Positions 6,411 to 12,278 of a stretch of DNA of 14,092 nucleotides are shown piece by piece. This stretch comes from Rhodobacter sp. (GTDB lineage: Bacteria; Pseudomonadota; Alphaproteobacteria; Rhodobacterales; Rhodobacteraceae). The notes under the pieces are model-generated. The model did not search any database, had not been told where the DNA came from, and saw only the letters and a list, made by a program, of their open reading frames with translations. The stretch covers positions 1 to 14,092 of the forward strand of contig JAIXVS010000193.1 in assembly GCA_027482795.1 (NCBI GenBank), written 5' to 3'. Numbering within the stretch: position 1 is the first letter of the stretch; every line of letters starts with the position of its first letter. The position numbers and the translations under genes are program-made.

Positions 6411-8068
6411 GCAGATGCCCCCGCCCGCGCCCCATCGCGCACCAGCTTCCAATTGATTGCATCTAGCAGCGCTTCGAACGATGCGTCCACGATGTTGGCC
6501 GACACGCCAACGGTTGACCAACGCCGCCCCTGCCCGTCTTCGCTGTCGATAATCACCCGCGTGACCGCTTCGGTTCCGCCTTGGGTGATGCGCACTTTGA
6601 AATCGACCAGCCGCATATCGGCGATTGCGTCTTGATAGGGGCCAAGGTCTTTGGCCAGCGCCTTGGCCAGCGCGTTGACGGGGCCGCGATCACTGCCCGC
6701 TTCGTCCATACTGTCGGACACCGACATTTTCTTTTCGCCGCCGATTTTCACCACAACCACCGCTTCGGACAGGGAAATCATCTGATCATAGCGGTTTTTG
6801 CGCCGTTCAATCGTGACGCGGTAGCGTTTGACCTCGAAGAAATCGGGCAGCAGACCCAGCGCGCGGCGGGCCAGAATTTCAAAGCTTGCCTGCGCGCCGT
6901 CATAGGCATAGCCCTGATCTTCGCGGTCTTTGATACTGTCCAAAATCGCGCCAAGGCGGGGGTCATTCGCCGCCACCTCAATCCCCGCCGCGTTCAGCCG
7001 CGCGCGCAGGTTTGACTGGCCCGCTTGGTTCGACATCGGGATGATACGGGCGTTGCCCACGGATTCGGGGGGGATATGTTCGTATGTGGTGGGGTCTTTC
7101 AGAATGGCCGAGGCATGAAGCCCCGCCTTATGGGCAAAGGCCGAAGCGCCGACATAGGGGGCAGAGCGCAGCGGCACGCGGTTGAGAATATCATCCAACT
7201 GGCGCGAAATGCGCAGCAGGCTGGCAAGGCCGTCTGTGGTGATGCCCGTCTCCAACGTGCTGGCGAAGGGTTCCTTCAGCAGCAGAGTTGGGATGAGGGT
7301 GACCAAATTGGCATTGCCGCACCGTTCGCCCAGACCATTCAGCGTGCCTTGAATTTGCCGCGCCCCTGCCCGGACGGCGGCAAGCGAATTGGCCACGGCA
7401 TTGCCCGTATCATCGTGGCAATGGATGCCAAGACGCGCGCCATCGATGCCCGATGCGATGACTTCGGCAGTGATGCGGTGAATATCCTCGGGCAAAGTGC
7501 CGCCGTTGGTGTCGCAGAGCACAACCCAACGCGCGCCTGCATCATAGGCGGCGCGGATCGCTTGCAGGGCATAGGCGGGGTTGCTGCGGTAGCCGTCAAA
7601 GAAATGCTCGGCATCAAACAGCGCCTCGCGCCCCTGGGCGATGACATGGGCGATGCTGGCGCGGATGTTGCCCAAGTTTTCATCCAGCGGAATGTCGAGG
7701 GCGGTGCGCACGTGGAAGTCGTGGGTCTTGCCAACAAGGCACACCGCAGGGGTGCGGGCGTTCAGAACACCCGCCAGAACATCGTCATTTTCCGCGCTGC
7801 GGCCTGATCGTTTGGTCATGCCAAAGGCCGTCATCGTGGCGCGGGTTTTGGGGGCGTTTGCGAAGAAATCACTGTCGGTCGGGTTCGCCCCCGGCCAGCC
7901 GCCTTCGATATAATCGATGCCAAGGGTGTCAAGGGCGTCGGCAATCTGGATTTTCTCGGCGGCCGAAAACTGCACCCCTTGGGTCTGCTGACCATCGCGC
8001 AGGGTGGTGTCAAACAGGTAAAGGCGGTCGCGGGGCGCGGTATAGGGCACTGTATCGGGCGCGGTCAT
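6407..8068 (-). CDS. cimA: (R)-citramalate synthase
   Basis: Condenses pyruvate and acetyl-CoA to (R)-citramalate, the threonine-independent entry to isoleucine, continued by LeuCD and LeuB. The 553 residues show the DRE-TIM barrel first: LFDTTLRDGQQ (18-28), the catalytic Arg/metal Asp motif; DAEHFFDGY (152-160); LCDTNGG (184-190); the metal-binding HCHDD (216-220); and NGLGERCGN (244-252). DAEHFFDGY and GERCGN separate the CimA group from LeuA isopropylmalate synthases. From about residue 415 to 545 there is a LeuA-dimer regulatory domain, where the family binds the feedback inhibitor isoleucine. No good ribosome site precedes the ATG; AAAGG is 8 bases upstream. It is first gene of a unit with the NDUFAF6-like protein. 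Identification is secure. Confidence 0.95.
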   Translation of the reverse strand: MTAPDTVPYTAPRDRLYLFDTTLRDGQQTQGVQFSAAEKIQIADALDTLGIDYIEGGWPGANPTDSDFFANAPKTRATMTAFGMTKRSGRSAENDDVLAGVLNARTPAVCLVGKTHDFHVRTALDIPLDENLGNIRASIAHVIAQGREALFDAEHFFDGYRSNPAYALQAIRAAYDAGARWVVLCDTNGGTLPEDIHRITAEVIASGIDGARLGIHCHDDTGNAVANSLAAVRAGARQIQGTLNGLGERCGNANLVTLIPTLLLKEPFASTLETGITTDGLASLLRISRQLDDILNRVPLRSAPYVGASAFAHKAGLHASAILKDPTTYEHIPPESVGNARIIPMSNQAGQSNLRARLNAAGIEVAANDPRLGAILDSIKDREDQGYAYDGAQASFEILARRALGLLPDFFEVKRYRVTIERRKNRYDQMISLSEAVVVVKIGGEKKMSVSDSMDEAGSDRGPVNALAKALAKDLGPYQDAIADMRLVDFKVRITQGGTEAVTRVIIDSEDGQGRRWSTVGVSANIVDASFEALLDAINWKLVRDGARAGASA

Positions 8069-8115
8069 GGGCGGGCCTTTGGGGGAAAAGGGGTTGGACG
8101 GGCGATAAATCTTAA

Positions 8116-8137
8116 CGCTTTTTTCAACAGAAAAGCG
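8116..8137 (-). terminator. hairpin behind cysS, possible weak terminator
   Basis: A 7-base-pair stem CGCTTTT/AAAAGCG with an 8-base loop lies 43 bases after the cysS stop and 47 bases before cimA. On the minus strand only TT and then AAGATTTAT follow, so the U-tract is poor. It could lower readthrough from cysS into cimA. Nothing else is seen in this 112-base gap. Confidence 0.3.
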
Positions 8138-8180
8138 GGGAAAGGGAAGAAAGTCGTGACGTTTTGCAACAAGTTAGGCG

Positions 8181-9596
8181 TCATAGCAGGGCGTCGAGTT
8201 TGGCGGGGTTGAAGGTGTCCAGTCGAGTTGCTTCTGGCCCTGCAACACTGACCGAAAGTTTCACACCGCAATCTTCTATGCGTTGCTTGAGCAAATCGGC
8301 CTCTGCAAATTTTCTAGCGTTGCGCAGGTCTTGCCACTTTTTCAGTAGCCCAAACAACTTGTCCGAGTCGGGCAGATTATTGAAGCTGGCCATTTTCGCT
8401 TCTTGCCTAAACCATTCCGCGTCTTCCGCGTCAGGCAACCCCAACAGCCGCATTGCGGCTTTTAGCCCTGCCCAATCTTCTCGACTGGCAAGTCCGTGCA
8501 TCTCAGCGATGGCTCCAGATGTATTGACATCATTTGCAAGGATGTCGATCATATCTTTTGGAACATCGGTCGCAGCCGTAACGTTATCGGTGGCGCGATA
8601 CCATGCGGTTAGGGTGTGGCTTGCCTCCCGCGCCTTCGCCTCTGTCCAATCCATCGGCTTGCGGTAATGCGTCGACAGCATCACAAAGCGAATAACTTCG
8701 CCCGCATAACCCTTGTCCAGCAAATCCCTCACCGTAAAGAAATTGCCCAAAGACTTGGACATTTTCTTACCTTCTACCTGCAACATCTCGTTATGCATCC
8801 AGACTTGGGCAAAGCTGCCCGTCGGGTGGGCGCAGGCGCTTTGGGCCAGTTCGTTTTCGTGATGCGGAAATTGCAGATCAAGGCCGCCGCCGTGGATGTC
8901 GAAGGTATCGCCCAGCAATTCATAACTCATGGCGCTGCATTCAATATGCCAGCCCGGGCGCCCGCGACCCCAGGGGCTGTTCCACCCAGGTTCTTGCGCC
9001 GAGGACGGCTTCCACAGCACAAAATCCATCGGGTCTTCTTTGAACGGGGCCACTTCCACCCGCGCGCCTGCGATCATATCATCGACAGACCGCCCCGACA
9101 GCGCGCCGTAGTTTTGGTAAGACCGCACGCGGAACAGCACATGGCCGTTTGCCGCATAGGCGTGACCGCTGGCGATCAGCTTTTCGATCATGGTGATCAT
9201 CGGGCCGATAAAGCCCGTCGCGCGCGGCTCATGGTTTGGCCGCAGCGCGCCCAAAGCGTCCATATCGGCGTGATACCATGCGATGGTCTCGTCCGTGCGC
9301 TCGGCTATCAGCGCCTCCAGCGGGCGGCTATCGCCCGCCTGCTGGCGGGCAAGGGCTGATGCGTTGATTTTATCATCCACATCCGTAAAATTGCGCACAT
9401 AGGTCACGGCTTCGGGGCCGTAAGTGTGGCGCAGCAGGCGGTAGAGCACGTCAAACACCAAAACAGGTCGCGCATTGCCCAGATGGGCGCGGTCATAGAC
9501 GGTGGGGCCGCAGACATACATGCGGACATTGGAACGATCCAAAGGTTCAAAATCCTGCTTCTGGCGGGTTTTGCTGTTGTAGAGTTTGATCGTCAT
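8181..9596 (-). CDS. cysS: cysteinyl-tRNA synthetase
   Basis: Charges tRNA-Cys with cysteine in the cytoplasm, a class I synthetase. At 471 residues it is of normal length. YVCGPTVYDRAHLGNAR (27-43) holds zinc ligand C29 and the HIGH-type signature HLGN at 38-41. The other zinc ligands are C220 (HIEC), H245 and E249 (PHHENE), spaced as in the E. coli enzyme. KKMSKS is at 277-282. The DALR/anticodon-binding part follows, ending in the usual basic helix region LRNARKFAEADLLKQ. AAGG stands about 8 bases before the ATG. Odd feature: bases 8221-8580, coding the C-terminal third, are about 51% GC by hand count, against about 66% in sampled lines of the 5' part, although the frame is intact and the protein looks normal (see findings). 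Identification is secure. Confidence 0.97.
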   Translation of the reverse strand: MTIKLYNSKTRQKQDFEPLDRSNVRMYVCGPTVYDRAHLGNARPVLVFDVLYRLLRHTYGPEAVTYVRNFTDVDDKINASALARQQAGDSRPLEALIAERTDETIAWYHADMDALGALRPNHEPRATGFIGPMITMIEKLIASGHAYAANGHVLFRVRSYQNYGALSGRSVDDMIAGARVEVAPFKEDPMDFVLWKPSSAQEPGWNSPWGRGRPGWHIECSAMSYELLGDTFDIHGGGLDLQFPHHENELAQSACAHPTGSFAQVWMHNEMLQVEGKKMSKSLGNFFTVRDLLDKGYAGEVIRFVMLSTHYRKPMDWTEAKAREASHTLTAWYRATDNVTAATDVPKDMIDILANDVNTSGAIAEMHGLASREDWAGLKAAMRLLGLPDAEDAEWFRQEAKMASFNNLPDSDKLFGLLKKWQDLRNARKFAEADLLKQRIEDCGVKLSVSVAGPEATRLDTFNPAKLDALL

Positions 9597-9759
9597 GGCC
9601 CAAACCTTATCTCTCGCGCGCCGCGCGGGTGTTGTCTGTTCGGGTTAGGAAACAAAAACAGCCCGCGTGACCAATGTCAGCAGGTAATGCAGCAAATAAT
9701 CGTGCAAATCTGTCTCATCACGGTGTGATAGCAGGGGTTTGGGGGCATGGGAAGGGGGT

Positions 9760-11574
9760 TTACCCCGCCTTCGCCTCTAGCGCCATCCATTCCTCTTCCA
9801 GTGCCTGAAGCGCCGCCTGCAATTTCGCCACCATTTCGCTGGTTTTGCCAAATTTCACAGGGTCGCGGGTGAACAGGGCGGGGTCTTCTAGCAGGGTAGA
9901 GAGTTTGGCCAGTTCCGCCTCGGCCTTGGAAATCAAGTCTGGCAGGGAGTCCAGCCGTTTCGCCTCGGTGAAGGTCAGCTTGGATTTGGGCTTCACGGGC
10001 GGCGGGGCGGATGTGGGGGCGGCGGGTTTTTTGGCGGCGTTGTCGAAGGTTTCGGTATCAAAGCCGATCACGCGCTGGCGGGCATAATCGCTCCACCCGC
10101 CTGGAAAGGCGGTGGCGCGGCCCTGCCCTTCCAGCGCGATGGTGGTCGTTGCAATGCGGTCGATGAAATCGCGGTCGTGAGAGACGAGCAGCACCGTTCC
10201 GTCATAATCGGACAGGATATCTTGCAACAGGTCTAGCGTTTCCACGTCTAGATCATTCGTCGGTTCGTCCAGCACCAAAAGGTTGGACGGCAGCGCCATC
10301 AGTTTCGCCAGCAGCAGCCGCGCCTTTTCGCCCCCCGATAGGGATTTGACGGGCGCGCGGGCCTGAGATTCGTCGAACAGGAAATCCTTCAGGTAGGCGA
10401 CCACATGTTTGGGTCGGCCCCGCACCATCACCTGATCGGATGCGCCAGAGACGGCCATCAGCGGATCGCCGACCAGATTGTCCCAAAGCGATGCCTCACC
10501 GTCCAGCCGCGCGCGGGCTTGGTCGAACACGGCGATGTCAAGGTTGGTGCCAAGGGTGACAGTGCCAGAATCGGGGGCGATTTGGCCCAGCAGCAGTTTA
10601 AGAAGGCTGGTTTTGCCCACGCCGTTGGGGCCAACAAAGGCCACGCGGTCGCCGCGCAAAACGCGCAGGTCAAAGTTTTTCACAATGGGCTTTGCGCCGA
10701 ATGCCAGCGAGATATTCGTGGCCTCGATCACCTTTTTGCCCGATGTCTGGCCTGCGTCCAGTTCCAGCATCGCGGTGCCTTGGCGGCGGATTTGGGCCGA
10801 GCGTTCGGCCCGCAAATCTGCCAATGCGCGCACGCGGCCTTGGTTGCGTTTGCGGCGGGCAGAGATGCCTTCGACGGCCCATTTCGCCTCGGCCTTAATC
10901 TTGCGGTCTAGCTTGTGGCGGGCCTCGTCTTCTTCGGCCCAAATGGTTTCGCGCCAGTCTTCAAACCCGTCAAAGCCTGACTCGCGGCGGCGCACTTGGC
11001 CGCGGTCGACCCAAAGGGTTTGGCGGGTAAGCTTGCGCAGGAAGGCGCGGTCGTGGGAAATCAAAACAAAGGCGGCGCGGGTGGTGGAAAGCTCTTCCTC
11101 TAGCCATTCAATCGCCTGAATGTCGAGATGGTTGGTCGGCTCGTCCAGCAGCATCAATTCGGGCGCTTCCGCCATCAGCTTGGCCAGCGCTGCGCGGCGG
11201 CGTTCGCCGCCTGATGCGGTGGCAATGGGCGTGTCGGGGTTAAACTTTAGCCCATCGGCCAGCATTGGGATTTTGTAATAATCTTCATCGGACAAGCGGC
11301 TTTCGGCAAATTGGCCAAGGGTTTCAAAGCCCGACAGATCGGGGTCTTGTTCCATATAGCCCACGGTGATGCCGGGGGGAATCGAACGCATACCGCTGTC
11401 GGCCTCGACCAGACCTGCCATCACCTTCATCAAGGTCGACTTGCCCGCGCCATTGCGCCCCACAAGGGCGATACGGTCGCCATGTTGGGCGGCCAAATCC
11501 AGCCCTTCAAAGAGGGGATTGCCGCCGAAGGTCAGCGAGATGTTCGAGAGCTGAAGAAGGGGTGCGCGTGCCAT
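9760..11574 (-). CDS. uup: Uup-type ABC-F ATPase
   Basis: A soluble duplicated ATPase of the ABC-F family, which acts on ribosomes or nucleic acid rather than in transport; no membrane domain is present. The 604 residues hold two full cassettes. The first has Walker A GRNGAGKST (39-47), signature ASGGE (120-124), Walker B LMLLDEPTNHLD (140-151) and switch H174 (SHD). The second has GPNGVGKTS (315-323), LSGGEKAR (412-419), Walker B LLVLDEPTNDLD (432-443) and SHD at 465-467. The basic linker between them (about 190-275) is the region that enters the ribosomal E site in this family. A Pro/Lys-rich tether (513-532) leads to a C-terminal coiled coil (about 535-603) rich in Glu, Lys and Leu. DEPTNDLDVETL and the C-terminal coiled coil favour Uup over EttA, which lacks the latter. 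Family secure, subtype likely. Confidence 0.9.
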   Translation of the reverse strand: MARAPLLQLSNISLTFGGNPLFEGLDLAAQHGDRIALVGRNGAGKSTLMKVMAGLVEADSGMRSIPPGITVGYMEQDPDLSGFETLGQFAESRLSDEDYYKIPMLADGLKFNPDTPIATASGGERRRAALAKLMAEAPELMLLDEPTNHLDIQAIEWLEEELSTTRAAFVLISHDRAFLRKLTRQTLWVDRGQVRRRESGFDGFEDWRETIWAEEDEARHKLDRKIKAEAKWAVEGISARRKRNQGRVRALADLRAERSAQIRRQGTAMLELDAGQTSGKKVIEATNISLAFGAKPIVKNFDLRVLRGDRVAFVGPNGVGKTSLLKLLLGQIAPDSGTVTLGTNLDIAVFDQARARLDGEASLWDNLVGDPLMAVSGASDQVMVRGRPKHVVAYLKDFLFDESQARAPVKSLSGGEKARLLLAKLMALPSNLLVLDEPTNDLDVETLDLLQDILSDYDGTVLLVSHDRDFIDRIATTTIALEGQGRATAFPGGWSDYARQRVIGFDTETFDNAAKKPAAPTSAPPPVKPKSKLTFTEAKRLDSLPDLISKAEAELAKLSTLLEDPALFTRDPVKFGKTSEMVAKLQAALQALEEEWMALEAKAG

Positions 11575-11580
11575 GCGGGC

Positions 11581-11609
11581 GGGTTAGCGGCGCGCGCGGC
11601 AAAGGTCAA
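11581..11609 (-). promoter_or_regulatory. possible uup promoter (leaderless layout)
   Basis: On the minus strand TTGACC (11604-11609) and TAACCC (11581-11586) are separated by 17 bases, and the ATG at 11574 comes 6 bases after the -10. There is no ribosome site before the ATG. This is the same box sequence and spacing as in front of the MFS gene. A terminator just upstream (11621-11653) would isolate this promoter from the toxin region, which strengthens the call. Confidence 0.5.
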
Positions 11610-11620
11610 CTGGCATCACC

Positions 11621-11653
11621 AAATAAACAAGGCCCCGCATTTGCGGAGCCTTG
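11621..11653 (-). terminator. Rho-independent terminator, minus strand
   Basis: An 11-base-pair stem (arms 11628-11638 and 11643-11653) with a 4-base loop; the only irregular pair is a U-G wobble when read as minus-strand RNA. It is followed on that strand by TTTATTT. On the plus strand the same pair becomes a C-A mismatch and no U-tract follows, so the direction is minus. It separates the toxin/small-RNA region from the uup-like gene. Confidence 0.65.
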
Positions 11654-11733
11654 CTGACACCAGATAGGTTTGCAATCACCCAATTCTGACGGCCAATCAA
11701 GGATTGGACTTAATTGCTGGACAAGCCAGCGAC
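11621..11733 (-). ncRNA. candidate small RNA of about 110 nt
   Basis: A promoter-like pair (11740-11768) would start a transcript near 11733 that ends at the terminator at 11621-11653. Between them lie two short perfect hairpins, GCTGG/CCAGC (11716-11730, 5-base loop) and CCAAT/ATTGG (11693-11707, 5-base loop). The stretch has no convincing reading frame; the best is a 52-codon frame from about 11758 without a ribosome site that runs through the terminator. It does not match any RNA family I recognise. It could equally be the 3' untranslated end of the toxin message. Confidence 0.33.
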
Positions 11734-11739
11734 CCATCA

Positions 11740-11768
11740 TGTTTACGGCATCAAAGACCATTTGTCAA
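11740..11768 (-). promoter_or_regulatory. possible promoter downstream of the toxin gene
   Basis: On the minus strand a perfect TTGACA (11763-11768) is followed after 17 bases by TAAACA (11740-11745). It begins just past the toxin stop codon at 11770 and points at the candidate small RNA. The -35 is perfect, the -10 is 3 of 6. Confidence 0.38.
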
Positions 11769-11769
11769 G

Positions 11770-12171
11770 CTAAAGTCCCAGTCCAGCGCGGACGCAAGCA
11801 CGCACACCTGTCATCGTTGCCTCATCTAGTACTCGCTCATCATAGATGCGCTGGCCAGCCTCGTTGCCCCGAAACAACAAACGCAATCGATGAAAGCCTA
11901 CGGTCAAAACAATATCACCTTTAACCCACATCGTAGGGTTGGAGTAGGGATCGGGCAACGGTGGATCAAGAGTGATCTGCATGTGATGCGGCAAAATTGG
12001 ATTTGGAGCGGCAGTACTAAGCGGAACAATTGTTCATAATAGATTTCGACCGGGAATCTTGTGAGAAAGAACAATTGCGGGGCGGCGTTTGACCATTTCA
12101 GGCGCTCGGAATCCTTCGGAAAGGTCTACGCGCAAAATTGTTCCAGGTTGCGGGTGAGTTATCAAAGACAT
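11770..12171 (-). pseudogene. PemK/MazF-family toxin gene with one in-frame TGA
   Basis: Type II toxin-antitoxin endoribonucleases of this family cut mRNA. The reading frame from the ATG at 12171 gives 45 residues, then TGA (12034-12036), then continues in the same frame for 87 residues to 11770; the full 132 residues fit a PemK/MazF protein. Before the stop are PGTILRVDLSEGF and MVKRRPAIVLS, the first strands and the Arg region of the MazF active site. After it come TIVPLST, holding the Ser/Thr expected of the active site, then MWVKGDIVLTV and a C-terminal helix. Homologues have Cys or a hydrophobic residue at the stop, so one base change explains it. The truncated product would lack half of the active site. 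A frame start at TTG 11994 could make a fragment only. No antitoxin gene is visible. GC is about 42-53%, lower than the neighbours, which suggests transfer. Confidence 0.8.
12024..12035. repeat. 12-base perfect palindrome GAACAATTGTTC with two dispersed half copies
   Basis: The palindrome overlaps the internal TGA of the toxin gene. The 8-base half GAACAATT recurs at 12069-12076, and its reverse complement AATTGTTC at 12136-12143, all inside the first third of the toxin frame. The function is unknown; it may be chance in AT-richer coding sequence. Confidence 0.4.
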
Positions 12172-12177
12172 CTTTAG

Positions 12178-12206
12178 ATTGTTAAGTGGATTTACTGCGC
12201 AGTCAA
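12178..12206 (-). promoter_or_regulatory. promoter of the toxin gene (leaderless layout)
   Basis: On the minus strand TTGACT (12201-12206) and AACAAT (12178-12183) are 17 bases apart. The ATG at 12171 follows the -10 after 6 bases, and no ribosome site is present. The -35 matches 5 of 6 and the -10 4 of 6. This supports 12171 rather than 12222 as the toxin start, since a start at 12222 would lie upstream of the promoter. Confidence 0.5.
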
Positions 12207-12215
12207 GATCAACCC

Positions 12216-12236
12216 AGTGCACCCATAGCTTGCACT
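12216..12236. promoter_or_regulatory. inverted repeat AGTGCA-N9-TGCACT, possible operator
   Basis: Two perfect 6-base arms (12216-12221 and 12231-12236) with a 9-base spacer lie between the divergent toxin and purB promoters. The right arm overlaps the putative purB -35. The geometry would suit a dimeric repressor; the identity of any regulator is unknown. Confidence 0.3.
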
Positions 12237-12258
12237 AGCCCCCCCTACCCGCTAAGGC
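12230..12258 (+). promoter_or_regulatory. possible purB promoter
   Basis: TTGCAC (12230-12235) and TAAGGC (12253-12258) are 17 bases apart, placing the start of transcription near 12265 and giving a leader of about 14 bases that contains the AAAAGGAGG ribosome site. The same TTGCAC hexamer is the best -35 candidate for guaB. Confidence 0.42.
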
Positions 12259-12278
12259 AGGGCCAAAAGGAGGCCGCC

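Noticed and set aside
9597..9759. Gap between uup and cysS, searched for a terminator or small gene
   Set aside because: Only GGGGTTTACCCC over the uup stop, a short ATCAC/GTGAT repeat and a TAACCC box about 45 bases before cysS with no correctly spaced -35 were seen; none is strong enough to call.
11603..11758. Minus-strand frame of 52 codons running through the terminator
   Set aside because: No ribosome site, no recognisable sequence, and its end would have to be translated through the terminator hairpin.
12172..12222. Longer toxin start at the ATG 12222
   Set aside because: It adds 17 residues without family sequence and would begin upstream of the best promoter boxes; the ATG at 12171 matches the family N-terminus.
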